A program made the translations under genes and the position numbers. Shown here one piece after another: positions 9,899-19,215 of a stretch of 64,000 nt of DNA (its first letter is position 1; each line of letters starts with the position of its first letter). Origin of the DNA: CBDEGK01 sp965237855 (lineage in GTDB: Bacteria > Pseudomonadota > Gammaproteobacteria > Pseudomonadales > Halieaceae); NCBI GenBank assembly GCA_965237855.1, contig CBDEGK010000001.1, positions 248,001-312,000 on the forward strand, read 5' to 3'. The notes under the pieces are model-generated. The model was not told the origin of the DNA and did no database searches. It saw only the letters and a program-made list of their open reading frames with translations.

Positions 9899-10537
9899 AT
9901 GAAATTATGGCATTGCAAGGGCGCACGTTCATTGCGGGCGTTGTGGGCGCTGGAAGAGATGGGCCTCGGCTACGAGCTGGAAGTTCTACCCTTTCCTCCG
10001 CGGATGTTCCAGCCGGACTACACCGACGTCAATGTGCTGGGCACGGTGCCTTACTTTGTCGACGGTGATACCCATATGACCGAGTCTTCAGGTATCTGCC
10101 AGTACCTTGTGGAAAAATACGAGCGCTATGATTTTGGACTCAAACCGGATCACCCGGAGTTTGGCGCCTACCTGAACTGGTTGTTTCACAGCGATGCCAC
10201 CCTGACTTTCCCGCAGACCATTGCCATGCGTTATTTTGTCCTCGAACCCACACCGGAAAAGCAGCCGGTAGGAGTCGACTACGGCAAGTGGTTCTTCGCC
10301 CGCCTGCGCATGCTGGACCAACACCTGGAGAATAACGACTACCTGGTAGATAACCGTTTTACCGTGGCGGACATCGCCGTAGGCTACGCCCTGTACCTGG
10401 CCAAGGCCATGGAGATCGGCGAGAAGTGTGGTCGCGAATTCACCCCGCAAACCGCGGCCTACCTGGCGCGCCTGGAAGAGCGCCCCGCCTACCAGCGGGC
10501 CGACGCAATAGACGGCGGCCAAACGCCGGCACTGTAA
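9899..10537 (+). CDS. Glutathione S-transferase family protein
   Basis: A 212-residue protein with a thioredoxin-fold N-terminal GST domain (CKGARSLRALWALEEMGLGYE, then GTVPYFVDGD with the cis-Pro, and TESSGICQYL for glutathione binding) and an all-alpha C-terminal domain (NRFTVADIAVGYAL carries the N-capping motif). The start is ATG 9899, four bases after the dehydrogenase stop; the frame is open further upstream but overlaps that gene. The carboxylase gene follows 10 bases downstream. A role in isomerising or detoxifying an unsaturated intermediate is plausible, not shown. Confidence 0.88.
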   Translation: MKLWHCKGARSLRALWALEEMGLGYELEVLPFPPRMFQPDYTDVNVLGTVPYFVDGDTHMTESSGICQYLVEKYERYDFGLKPDHPEFGAYLNWLFHSDATLTFPQTIAMRYFVLEPTPEKQPVGVDYGKWFFARLRMLDQHLENNDYLVDNRFTVADIAVGYALYLAKAMEIGEKCGREFTPQTAAYLARLEERPAYQRADAIDGGQTPAL

Positions 10538-10547
10538 GGATATTCTT

Positions 10548-12230
10548 ATGGCAATTTTCGAATCACAGCTGGATGAACATTCCGACAGCTTCAAAGCCAA
10601 TGCGGAACTCATGCAAGCAGCGGTGACTGAGTTCAGGGGTATTGAGCAGATCGTGCTGGACCGTGCCGAGGCGAAGGCACCGACCTACGAAAAGCGCGGT
10701 TATATGCGCCCGCGAGAGCGCCTCAGCCAGCTGTTGGATCCCGGTGCACGGTGGCTGGAATTGTCCTCCCTGTGTTGCTATCTGCAGGATCAGGACAAGG
10801 ATGGCAGCTTCGCCGGCGGTTCAGTGATTGCCGGTATTGGTTTCATCGAGGGCACGCGTTGCCTGGTACTGGTTGATGACTTCCTCACCAAGGGCGGCAC
10901 TATTACCCGCCTGGGTGGTGAAAAACGCAAGCGCATGCAGAGCATCTGCATGCGGGAGAAGCTGCCGCTGGTGGCCCTGGCCCAGAGCGGTGGTGGTGAC
11001 CTGACCGCACTTGGCGCGACCTTCGGCCCGTCAGGTGAGGGCTTCGCCAACCAGTGTCGACTGTCAGCTATGGGCATTCCCCAGATTACCGTCGTTCACG
11101 GCAGCGCCACGGCGGGTGGTGCTTATCAACCGGGGTTGTCCGACTACATAGTAATGGTCCGCAAACAATCCACGATGTTTCTGGCGGGTCCGCCTTTATT
11201 GAAAGCCGCCACCGGCGAGATCGCCACCGATGAGGAAATCGGTGGTGCCGAGATGCACGCCGAAATAGCGGGCACCGCTGACTACCTGGCCGAGAACGAC
11301 GCCGACGGCATCCGTATTTGCCGGGATATCGTAAGAAAGCTGGGCTGGAATAAGAACAAGGGGTCAGAGCCGCTGCGCGGGTCTGACCCCGGAAGGAAGG
11401 AGGGGGTGGCTCGATCGGGGTCAGACCCCCGCAGGGGCTCTGACCCCTGTTACTCCGAACCACTCCATTCAAAAGAATCCCTACTTGGCATCGTCCCCGC
11501 CGACCCCAAAACCCCCTACGATTGTCGCGAGATTATCACAAGGCTGGCGGATGGTTCGGAGCTGCTGGACTTCAAGGCGGATTACGATATCGGCACCATC
11601 TGTACCCATGTCGAAATCAAAGGTGTGCCCTGTGGGGTAATGGGCAACAATGCGCCAATTACCGCCCGCGGTGCAGCCAAGGCCGGGCAATTTATTCAGC
11701 TCTGTGAACAGTCGGGCACACCGATTCTGTTTTTGCATAATACAACCGGGTTTATTGTCGGCACCGAGTCGGAACAGGCCGGCATCATCAAGCACGGTGC
11801 CAAACTTATCCAGGCGGTAACCAACAGCACCATACCGAAAATCAGCGTTGTGGTGGGTGGTTCTTACGGCGCCGGCAACTATGCCATGTGTGGCCGCGGC
11901 ATGGATCCGCGCTTTATGTTTGCCTGGCCGCGCAGTGTGGTCTCAGTAATGGGGCCACCCCAGGCCGGGCAGGTGATGCGACAGGTCTGGGAGGCACAGA
12001 TGAAACGAGCCGGCAGCGTCGACGAAGCCCAGCTCGACGCCCAGGAGCAAGCGGTGGTGCAATCCATGGAAAGCCAATCCCATGCGCTGGCGAATACCGC
12101 ACGAGTCTGGGACGACGCCTTGATTGACCCCAGGGATACCCGCGAGATTGTCGCCTATGTACTCAGCGTCTGTGCTGAAGCAGATGCGCGCCAGCTCAAC
12201 GAAAACACCTTTGGTATTGCGAGGTTCTAG
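10548..12230 (+). CDS. Acyl-CoA carboxylase beta subunit (carboxyltransferase; geranyl-/methylcrotonyl-CoA type)
   Basis: A 560-residue carboxyltransferase of the MCC/GCC beta family, which transfers CO2 from biotin to an acyl-CoA. RBS AAGGA lies eight bases before ATG. The N-terminal crotonase-like half has GGSVIAGIGFIEG, AQSGGGDLTALG and SATAGGAYQPGLSDY; the C-terminal half has GVMGNNAPITARGAAKAGQFI, FLHNTTGFIVGTESEQAGI, VVGGSYGAGNYAMCGR and WPRSVVSVMGPPQAG. At 535-540 residues, relatives are shorter: residues of about 271-300 come from two palindromic repeats inserted in frame between the two halves. It pairs with the alpha subunit at 15427. Confidence 0.93.
   Translation: MAIFESQLDEHSDSFKANAELMQAAVTEFRGIEQIVLDRAEAKAPTYEKRGYMRPRERLSQLLDPGARWLELSSLCCYLQDQDKDGSFAGGSVIAGIGFIEGTRCLVLVDDFLTKGGTITRLGGEKRKRMQSICMREKLPLVALAQSGGGDLTALGATFGPSGEGFANQCRLSAMGIPQITVVHGSATAGGAYQPGLSDYIVMVRKQSTMFLAGPPLLKAATGEIATDEEIGGAEMHAEIAGTADYLAENDADGIRICRDIVRKLGWNKNKGSEPLRGSDPGRKEGVARSGSDPRRGSDPCYSEPLHSKESLLGIVPADPKTPYDCREIITRLADGSELLDFKADYDIGTICTHVEIKGVPCGVMGNNAPITARGAAKAGQFIQLCEQSGTPILFLHNTTGFIVGTESEQAGIIKHGAKLIQAVTNSTIPKISVVVGGSYGAGNYAMCGRGMDPRFMFAWPRSVVSVMGPPQAGQVMRQVWEAQMKRAGSVDEAQLDAQEQAVVQSMESQSHALANTARVWDDALIDPRDTREIVAYVLSVCAEADARQLNENTFGIARF
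11360..11447. repeat. Two GGGGTCAGA palindromic (REP-like) units inside the carboxylase gene
   Basis: Two imperfect hairpins, 11360-11390 and 11417-11447, each begin GGGGTCAGA and end TCTGACCCC. They are separated by 26 purine-rich bases. The block stays in frame and encodes a Gly/Ser/Asp/Arg-rich insert (GSEPLRGSDP and SGSDPRRGSDP). Repeats with the GGGGTCAGACCCC core resemble the palindromic REP elements mobilised by RAYT-type transposases in gammaproteobacteria. No such transposase is in this window. Confidence 0.85.
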
Positions 12231-12231
12231 T

Positions 12232-13032
12232 ATGAAATTACCCCAATGCGACGAGTTGGTGATTGAACAGAGAGACGGTGTTTTATCTATCACCATCAAC
12301 CGCCCTGAAAAACGCAATGCCATGAACACCGTTGTGGTGCAGGGCATCATGGAAACCTTCACCTCCATTGAGGACAGTCGCGATATCCGTGCAGTGGTGT
12401 TGCGTGGTGCTGAAGGGCATTTTTGTTCCGGCGGCGACATTTCCGGCATGCAGAAGAGTGGCTCTCAAGAAGAAGCCGATAAAGCTGCCTGGGAGTTTAA
12501 CCGCGTCTTCGGTCGCATGTGCACCCAGGTTAATCGCGCGCCCCAGGTGGTCATTGCCTTGTTGGAAGGCGCAGTGCTCGGCGGAGGTTTTGGCCTGGCC
12601 TGCATCTCCGATGTGGCCATTGCAGATCTCAACGCCAAATTCGGCATGCCGGAAACTGGGCTCGGCATTATCCCCGCGCAGATTGCTCCATTTGTTGTCA
12701 TGCGCATTGGCCTGACCCAGGCCCGGCGATTTGCACTGATGGGAGAACGTATCAATGGCGCTGCGGCGCTTGAGCTGGGGCTGGTGCACTATCAGACCGA
12801 AGGTAGTGATGCGATGCAGGCCCAGTTGGACGAAGTGCTGGCGAAAGTGCGCCGCTGTGCTCCTAATGCCAATGCGGTGACTAAACAGCTGATGATAGAC
12901 GTTGGTTCGACCGATCTGGAGAGCCTGCTCGATCGTGCTTCAGATGACTTTGCTGCCGCCATCAACAGTGAGGAAGGCAAGGAAGGTACCGGCGCATTTT
13001 TGGAAAAACGGCTGCCCAGTTGGGCCAGCTGA
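12232..13032 (+). CDS. Enoyl-CoA hydratase/isomerase family protein
   Basis: A 266-residue crotonase. Start is ATG 12232, one base after the carboxylase stop. Conserved segments: TINRPEKRNAMN, the first oxyanion-hole strand LRGAEGHFCSGGDISGM, and EGAVLGGGFGLACISDVAIA, which holds the second oxyanion position and the catalytic loop; MPETGLGIIPAQIAPF follows. Its place between carboxylase subunit genes matches AtuE/LiuC (isohexenylglutaconyl- or methylglutaconyl-CoA hydratase), which act on the carboxylated product. The exact substrate is inferred only from that order. Confidence 0.9.
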   Translation: MKLPQCDELVIEQRDGVLSITINRPEKRNAMNTVVVQGIMETFTSIEDSRDIRAVVLRGAEGHFCSGGDISGMQKSGSQEEADKAAWEFNRVFGRMCTQVNRAPQVVIALLEGAVLGGGFGLACISDVAIADLNAKFGMPETGLGIIPAQIAPFVVMRIGLTQARRFALMGERINGAAALELGLVHYQTEGSDAMQAQLDEVLAKVRRCAPNANAVTKQLMIDVGSTDLESLLDRASDDFAAAINSEEGKEGTGAFLEKRLPSWAS

Positions 13033-13055
13033 AAAACTTGAGACTGGAGAAAGTT

Positions 13056-14264
13056 GTGAGTGAAACAACACAAACCGAACTGGACGAATTCCGTGCCGAC
13101 TGTTCGGCCTGGATGAAAGAAAACAACCCGGCTGATCCCGGCTTTCTATTACCCCAGACCTTTATGGAAGTGGGTGACGAGCGGGTACTGGAGTTCCTGC
13201 GGGAGTGGCAGCACAAGCTGTGGAGTGCGGGCTACCTCGGTGTGCACTGGCCCAAGGCGTACGGTGGTAGAAGTATGAATCCGGCGTTTCAGCGCATCGC
13301 CGACCTGGAGATGATGCGACACTCCGTACCGATTGCCTTTAATGTAATCGGCCTGGGTTGGGCCGGCCCATTGATCAATGATATTGGTACCGAGGCAGAG
13401 AAAGAGAAGTATCTGAAAGGCATTCTCTCCGCCGATGATGTGTGGTGCCAGGGATTCTCGGAGCCAGATCACGGCTCCGACCTCGGCAACGCCCAATGTA
13501 AGGCAGTGCGTGATGGCGATGATTACGTCATCAATGGCACCAAGATCTGGACCACCATGGGCAACTACGCCAAGTACATGATTCTGTTGGCCCGCACCAG
13601 CTCAGAGGGTCCACGCAAGTACGACGGTTTGTCCTTTTTTCTCTCGCCTATGCATGTCGAGGGCGTTGATCCGCGGCCCATCCAAAAGATGACCGGTGAA
13701 TACGGCTTCTGTGAAACCTTTTTCACCGATGCACGCATACCGGCAGACTGCCTGATGGGTGAAGAGGGGAAAGGCTGGTCCATCGCCATGCAAACCCTGC
13801 AGTATGAACGTGGCGCAGAAGCGGGTGCCGCCGGCGGCTTGATGGTGGTGCGCACGGTGGTAGAAGATCTTATCGAGATGGCTCGGGAGCTCAAGCGTGA
13901 CGGTGAGCCACTGCTAAAAGATCCGGTGGTTCGCGACCAGATGGTGCAATACCTGATGGAAGAAAAGAGCCTTTCCTTGGGAGGCCGACGCATGGCGCAT
14001 GGCGCACTGAATACAGATTACCCATTCTCCCTGGCCTTGTCTGGCAAGCTGCGCTCTTCAGAGTTCCAACGCCGAATGCGTCAGTATGCAGTGCAGTTAC
14101 AAGGGGCTCACGGCAGTCTCTATGTCGGCGATGAAGATGCCCCCGCGGCTGGTTTTTGGCAACGCGCCTATTTCAATAATTTCTCCACCACAATTGGTGG
14201 CGGCACCAGCCAGGTGCAGGCAAATATAGTTGGCGAGCGCGTGCTCGGCCTGCCGAAGGACTGA
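13056..14264 (+). CDS. Acyl-CoA dehydrogenase, large-type FadE subunit
   Basis: About 402 residues. The frame is open from a TTG at 13020, inside the hydratase gene, but GTG 13056 has GGAGA six bases upstream and is chosen. Motifs: WCQGFSEPDHGSDLGNAQCKAVRDGDDYVINGTKIWTT is split across the FAD and acyl-binding region (short anchors GFSEPDHGSDL and INGTKIWTT), and FSTTIGGGTSQVQANIVGERVLG at the C terminus (anchor GGGTSQVQANI) has no Glu at the usual base position. It lies directly before a second dehydrogenase, an arrangement seen for heteromeric FadE pairs of sterol side-chain degradation. Confidence 0.9.
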   Translation: MSETTQTELDEFRADCSAWMKENNPADPGFLLPQTFMEVGDERVLEFLREWQHKLWSAGYLGVHWPKAYGGRSMNPAFQRIADLEMMRHSVPIAFNVIGLGWAGPLINDIGTEAEKEKYLKGILSADDVWCQGFSEPDHGSDLGNAQCKAVRDGDDYVINGTKIWTTMGNYAKYMILLARTSSEGPRKYDGLSFFLSPMHVEGVDPRPIQKMTGEYGFCETFFTDARIPADCLMGEEGKGWSIAMQTLQYERGAEAGAAGGLMVVRTVVEDLIEMARELKRDGEPLLKDPVVRDQMVQYLMEEKSLSLGGRRMAHGALNTDYPFSLALSGKLRSSEFQRRMRQYAVQLQGAHGSLYVGDEDAPAAGFWQRAYFNNFSTTIGGGTSQVQANIVGERVLGLPKD

Positions 14265-14274
14265 GGATTAGAAA

Positions 14275-15408
14275 ATGAGAAAAACAAATACAGCTATAAG
14301 TTTCAGTGACGAACAGGCCATGTTGCTGGAGAGCGCACGGGGTTTCTGTGCCGATAAATCGACAGTGCCGCAAGTTCGCGAGCTGTTGCAAGATGAACAG
14401 GGATACAACCCTGCGGTATGGGAAGAGATGAATCAGCTGGGCTGGATGGGTATCGCGATCCCCGAAGCTTATGGCGGCTCCGAGTTGGGGGTAGGTTCGG
14501 TGGTGCCAGTGGCGGAGGCCGCTGGACGCTCCTTGCTGTCCACGCCACTGATTACCGGCACCCTGGCCGCCCAAGTGATTGTGCGCGGTGGTGATGCTGC
14601 GCAAAAAGAACAATGGCTACCGCAGTTGGCCGTCGGCACAGTAGCAAGTTTGGCGCTATTAGACGGTGAAGATTGGGGTGATGAAAACATTCAGTGCGCA
14701 GTCACTAGTGATGGCCAGCAGCTGACCCTGCACGGTGAGAAGTGGTACGTGCCCTACGCGCAGTCCGCAGAACTGTATGTGGTACTGGTTCACAATGGTG
14801 GCCAGCCGGCCTTTGCCCTGGTGCCAAGGGGCAGCCTCAGCAATGATGCTATCAAACCCCATGTGTTGATCGATGAGACCCAGCGTGCCGCCAAGGTCGA
14901 CTTCACCGGCGTCAAGATTGACAGCAGTGCGCTGATCAATGGCGCCGATGCCAGCGCAGTCCTGCGTGACGTGCAGCTGCTTGGTGCAATGTTGGTGGCG
15001 GCCGAGGCCACCGGCAGTGCTGCGGCTTGTCTCGATACGGTAGTCGAGTATCTGAAGACCCGTAAGCAATTTGGAAAACTCATTGGTTCCTACCAGGCAT
15101 TAAAGCACCCGACGGTGGAAATGCTCACCGGTATGGACTCGGCGCGTTCACATATTTATCACGCGGCGACAGTCGTCGGCGACGATGCCCTCGATGAGGA
15201 TGCGGAAATCGCCTGCCGAATGGCCAAAGCCCAGGCCACCGACACTCTGTGTTTTGCCGGTGATCGTGCCATTCAGTTCCACGGAGGTATGGGTTTTACC
15301 TACGAGTGTGACGCCATGTTGTATATGCGCCGCGCCCAATGGGTGCAGCAGTACTTTGGCGACGCCTATCATCATCGCAAGCGCCTGGCGCCTCTGTTGT
15401 TGGATTGA
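14275..15408 (+). CDS. Acyl-CoA dehydrogenase, second subunit of the pair
   Basis: A 377-residue acyl-CoA dehydrogenase fold protein, 10 bases after the previous one. Flavin-domain features are present (VVEYLKTRKQFGKLIGSYQALKH, in short form RKQFGKLIGS, and the C-terminal IQFHGGMGFTYECDAMLYMRR). The middle beta domain is divergent: the usual TEPxxGSD motif is replaced by LLDGEDWGDENIQ. Such divergent partners occur in alpha2beta2 acyl-CoA dehydrogenases, where the two chains build a shared active site. I infer a heteromer with the product of 13056; it could also be a separate enzyme. Confidence 0.88.
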   Translation: MRKTNTAISFSDEQAMLLESARGFCADKSTVPQVRELLQDEQGYNPAVWEEMNQLGWMGIAIPEAYGGSELGVGSVVPVAEAAGRSLLSTPLITGTLAAQVIVRGGDAAQKEQWLPQLAVGTVASLALLDGEDWGDENIQCAVTSDGQQLTLHGEKWYVPYAQSAELYVVLVHNGGQPAFALVPRGSLSNDAIKPHVLIDETQRAAKVDFTGVKIDSSALINGADASAVLRDVQLLGAMLVAAEATGSAAACLDTVVEYLKTRKQFGKLIGSYQALKHPTVEMLTGMDSARSHIYHAATVVGDDALDEDAEIACRMAKAQATDTLCFAGDRAIQFHGGMGFTYECDAMLYMRRAQWVQQYFGDAYHHRKRLAPLLLD

Positions 15409-15426
15409 ATCCCGGGAGATGGAATC

Positions 15427-17388
15427 ATGAAGCACTTTCATAAGATACTGGTGGCGAACCGCGGCGAAATTGCGGTGCGGGTGATGAACACCGCCAGGCG
15501 TCTTGGTTACCGGACCGTCGCGGTTTACAGCGAGGCTGATGCCGGTGCACTGCATGTGCAGGTGGGGGATGAAGCAGTATGCATTGGTGCCGCACCGGTG
15601 AATGAGTCTTACCTGGTGGCAGAAAAGATCCTGGCGGCAGCGGCCAGTACCGGTGCTGATGCAATCCACCCCGGCTATGGTTTTCTGTCGGAGAATAGCG
15701 ATTTCTCCCGCGCCTGTAGCGAGGCGGGCATCACCTTTATAGGGCCACCCGAGGCCGCTATTGAGCTCATGGGCAGTAAGCGATTGTCGAAGCTGGCAAT
15801 GCTGGAGGCGGAGGTTCCCTGTATTCCGGGCTACCAGGGTGAAGATCAAACAGATGAAGGCCTGATTACCCAGGCACTGGAAATCGGCTTTCCACTGATG
15901 GTGAAGGCCTCTGCCGGCGGCGGTGGCCGGGGCATGCGACTGGTTCACGAGGAATCAGAACTGGCGGAGCAGATCAAGACCGCCCGCTCGGAGGCGCAGA
16001 ATGCCTTTGCTAGCGGCGAACTGATCCTGGAGCGAGCGGTTCTGGAGCCTCGACATATCGAGATTCAAGTTTTCGCCGACGACCATGGCAACGTGGTGTA
16101 CCTGGGCGAACGGGATTGCTCTATTCAGCGCCGCCACCAGAAAGTGGTAGAGGAGGCACCGTCCCCGTTTATGGATGAGGAATTGCGCGTGGCTATGGGC
16201 GAAGCTGCTGTGAATGTCGCTCGCGCCTGTGATTATCGCGGTGCGGGCACCGTGGAGTTCCTGGTCGATAAAGAGCGTCACTTCTACTTCCTGGAAATGA
16301 ATACCCGTCTACAGGTGGAGCACCCGGTTACCGAAATGATCACCGGCCAGGACCTGGTGGCCTGGCAGATCCTGGTGGCGGCAGGTCAACCATTACCCTT
16401 GTCGCAGCAAGACATTGAGCTAAACGGTCACGCTGTTGAAGTACGCCTGTACGCCGAGGATCCGCGCCAGGGTTTCCTGCCCCAGACCGGCACCGTGCAG
16501 GCCTGGCACTACCCTGATAGAGAAGGTATCCGGGTCGATCATGGCATTGCCGAGGGTCAGGTGGTATCGCCATTTTACGATCCAATGATCGCCAAGGTCA
16601 TCGCCTGGGGGAAGAACCGTGAAGACGCCTGTCGAAAGTTGGCCAGTGCGGTCCAGGACAGCACCTTGCTTGGCCTGAACAACAACAAGTTGTTTTTGCA
16701 GAATGTATTGCGCCACCCGGTATTTGTTGACGGTGAAGCGACTACCGCCTTTATCGAACAACATTTTCAAAGCGACCCGAGTATGGACCTGGAGCAGCCT
16801 TCCGAGCGCACACTAGCAATCGCCGCGCTGCTGCTTTTTACCGGCAAGAACAGGGACGAGCAGGGCTGGCACAACCCGGCTGCCGCCAATTATCACTTTC
16901 GGCTGGATTTTGCTGATCACAACTACGATGTCCGACTGAGCCAGCAGGAACGGGCTTATACCGTTAGTTGCGAAGAATCCGAGTTCACTCTTGAATTGAT
17001 CGATCTGACTAGCAACAAGGCCTACCTGAGTGCCGATGGTGTTCGATTCAAGGTGGATTATTGTCTGCAGGATAAGCGTCTGTTCCTGGACGACGGCAGC
17101 GGCCATTTTTCCCTTGAAGACGTGACGCATGCTCCGGCTGCATCTGCGGTCGGTGAAGGCAGCGGCGACATCAAAGCGTCGATGGATGGGGCCATTGTCG
17201 ACATCCTGGTGGCCGTGGGCGACTTGGTAGAGGCGGGACAAACGTTGGTGGTACTGGAAGCCATGAAAATGGAGCACCCGTTGAAGACGGGCATCAGCGG
17301 CACGGTTGCAGCCATTAATGCCGCGGTCGGAGACCAGGTTAAAAACAAACAACTTTTGGCAGTGGTAAAAACTGCCGAGCAGGAGTAA
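15427..17388 (+). CDS. Acyl-CoA carboxylase alpha subunit (biotin carboxylase plus BCCP)
   Basis: A 653-residue protein joining an ATP-dependent biotin carboxylase and a biotin carrier domain. N-terminal domain: ILVANRGEIAVRVMNTARRLG (anchor ANRGEIAVRV), the ATP loop MVKASAGGGGRGMRLV near residue 160, and the catalytic EMNTRLQVEHPVTE near residue 293. A BT-like linker follows, and the C-terminal BCCP domain carries the biotinylation site EAMKMEH near residue 618. It provides carboxybiotin for the beta subunit at 10548. Length and layout match MCC/GCC alpha subunits (LiuD/AtuF). RBS GGGAGATGG precedes ATG. Confidence 0.95.
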   Translation: MKHFHKILVANRGEIAVRVMNTARRLGYRTVAVYSEADAGALHVQVGDEAVCIGAAPVNESYLVAEKILAAAASTGADAIHPGYGFLSENSDFSRACSEAGITFIGPPEAAIELMGSKRLSKLAMLEAEVPCIPGYQGEDQTDEGLITQALEIGFPLMVKASAGGGGRGMRLVHEESELAEQIKTARSEAQNAFASGELILERAVLEPRHIEIQVFADDHGNVVYLGERDCSIQRRHQKVVEEAPSPFMDEELRVAMGEAAVNVARACDYRGAGTVEFLVDKERHFYFLEMNTRLQVEHPVTEMITGQDLVAWQILVAAGQPLPLSQQDIELNGHAVEVRLYAEDPRQGFLPQTGTVQAWHYPDREGIRVDHGIAEGQVVSPFYDPMIAKVIAWGKNREDACRKLASAVQDSTLLGLNNNKLFLQNVLRHPVFVDGEATTAFIEQHFQSDPSMDLEQPSERTLAIAALLLFTGKNRDEQGWHNPAAANYHFRLDFADHNYDVRLSQQERAYTVSCEESEFTLELIDLTSNKAYLSADGVRFKVDYCLQDKRLFLDDGSGHFSLEDVTHAPAASAVGEGSGDIKASMDGAIVDILVAVGDLVEAGQTLVVLEAMKMEHPLKTGISGTVAAINAAVGDQVKNKQLLAVVKTAEQE

Positions 17389-17391
17389 GTC

Positions 17392-19170
17392 ATGACTAAA
17401 ACAGTTCGCATTGGCTGCGCCGCTGGTTTCTATGGAGACAGCCAGCTGTCGGCCCGCCAGTTGGTTGACAAAGGTGATATCGATTACCTGGTGTTCGACT
17501 ACCTGGCAGAAGTAACTATGGCGATCCTGGCCAAGGCGCGCAGCAAGAATGATGACCTGGGTTTTGCTATTGATTTCGTTACGGTTGCCATGAAAGACGT
17601 GCTGGCGGACTGTGCAGCCAAGGGTATCAAGGTGGTGGCCAATGCTGGTGGGGTCAATGTGCCCGCCTGCATCGCGGCGCTGGAATCCCTCTGTGAAGAA
17701 CAGGGCCTGGATCTCAAGATCGGCGGCGTCTACGGCGATAACCTGATCGGGCGGGATGACCTGCCCGTCGCTGAGATGGTGGAATTTCAGACCGGGGAGG
17801 CTTTACCGGAAAAGCTCGCGAGTATGAATGCGTATCTCGGTGCGAGGCCCATAGCCGATGCATTGGATGCGGGTGCCGATGTGGTGGTTACCGGGCGGGT
17901 CGTCGACAGTGCCGTGATGCTTGGGCCATTGATCCATGAATTTGGCTGGGCGGAAACAGACTATGACCAATTGGCCCAGGGTTCCCTGTGTGGGCATGTT
18001 ATCGAATGCGGTGCCCAGTGCACCGGCGGCAATTATACGGATTGGCACACCGTGCCTGATTACTCGAATATCAGCTATCCGATTGCCGAGGTCAGCGGCG
18101 ATGGCAGCTTTGTTATTGGTATTCCCACAGACACAGGCGGCCTGGCGACGGTCGGCAGTGTGGGTGAACAAGTGTTGTACGAAATTGGCGATCCCGGCAA
18201 TTACCTGTTGCCGGATGTGGCCTGTGATTTCAGCAATGTACAACTGGAACAGGTGGGAGAAAATCTCGTGAAGGTCAGCGGGGCTCGTGGTCGGGCACCT
18301 GGCAACCGTTACAAGGTGTGTGCAACCTGGCGCGACGGTTTCCAGATCAAGGGCTGTATTATGATTGGTGGCTTGCGAGCGAAAGAGAAGGCGCAAACAG
18401 CGTTGGAAGCCTGGATCAAGCGTGTTCGCGATCACTATGCGGCCAACGATTTGCCTGATTTCCGAGAGGTGGATCTGGAATATTTTGGCACAGAACATAC
18501 CTACGGCCCGCATGCGAGAGAGGAGGTTCAGGGTACGCGCGAAGTAGTGGCTAAATTTGGCCTGCACCACGACGACCCCAATGCCCTGCAATTTGCCGCC
18601 AACGAAATGGTGTATCTGGGCACTTCAGGCGTGCCTGGTTTTTATGGTCTCGGTGGCGGCAGGGTTCGGCCCAGCGGTCTGATGCGCGTGCATTCAGCAT
18701 TGCTTGAGAAATCGTATGTGACGGTCACCGTGCAAGTGGGATCGAAGCTCATCGCCGAAAAACCTTATGAAACCACTGCTACCTCTGAATCCGTGACAAA
18801 ATACCGTATAGAAACCGATGAGCCGGAACTGGGTGGCGAAACCAGGACTGTCATCCTGGAGCACTTGGCTTATGGTCGCAGCGGCGACAAGGGCAACAAC
18901 GCCAATATCGGCATTATGGCCCGTCGTCCGGAATACCTGCCGTACATTCAACAGCAAGTTACCGCGCAGGCCGTTGAGGACTATTTCGCTCACCTGGTCA
19001 AGGGCGAGGTCGAGCGCTTCGAATTGCCCGGGATGTCAGCGTTTAACTTTTTTATGACGGAAGCACTGGGGGGAGGGGGTAGCGGTTCCGTGCGTACTGA
19101 CGCCCAGGGCAAATCCCTGGCCCAGCAATTACTGTCTATGGAAATTACCGTGCCAGCCAGTTTGGCTTAA
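17392..19170 (+). CDS. AtuA-like protein (DUF1446 / acyclic terpene utilisation)
   Basis: A 592-residue protein starting four bases after the carboxylase alpha stop. The N-terminal 440 residues match the DUF1446 family (IGCAAGFYGDS start, DYLVFDYLAEVTMAIL, VVANAGGVNVPACI, GADVVVTGRVVDSAVMLGPL). The C-terminal about 110 residues are the AtuA-associated domain (LAYGRSGDKGNNANIGIMAR, then FNFFMTEALGGGG). AtuA is required for citronellol/geraniol growth in Pseudomonas, but its reaction is not established. Its presence with carboxylase subunits, hydratase and dehydrogenases is the main argument for an atu-like pathway here. Confidence 0.9.
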   Translation: MTKTVRIGCAAGFYGDSQLSARQLVDKGDIDYLVFDYLAEVTMAILAKARSKNDDLGFAIDFVTVAMKDVLADCAAKGIKVVANAGGVNVPACIAALESLCEEQGLDLKIGGVYGDNLIGRDDLPVAEMVEFQTGEALPEKLASMNAYLGARPIADALDAGADVVVTGRVVDSAVMLGPLIHEFGWAETDYDQLAQGSLCGHVIECGAQCTGGNYTDWHTVPDYSNISYPIAEVSGDGSFVIGIPTDTGGLATVGSVGEQVLYEIGDPGNYLLPDVACDFSNVQLEQVGENLVKVSGARGRAPGNRYKVCATWRDGFQIKGCIMIGGLRAKEKAQTALEAWIKRVRDHYAANDLPDFREVDLEYFGTEHTYGPHAREEVQGTREVVAKFGLHHDDPNALQFAANEMVYLGTSGVPGFYGLGGGRVRPSGLMRVHSALLEKSYVTVTVQVGSKLIAEKPYETTATSESVTKYRIETDEPELGGETRTVILEHLAYGRSGDKGNNANIGIMARRPEYLPYIQQQVTAQAVEDYFAHLVKGEVERFELPGMSAFNFFMTEALGGGGSGSVRTDAQGKSLAQQLLSMEITVPASLA

Positions 19171-19215
19171 ACTGTCTGCAGCACCTGAACACACACCGAC
19201 GAAGAAGGAAGAAGT

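Noticed and set aside
10548..12230. Carboxylase beta gene as a pseudogene because of the repeat insertion
   Set aside because: The insertion keeps the frame, all carboxyltransferase motifs on both sides are intact, and the site is between domains.
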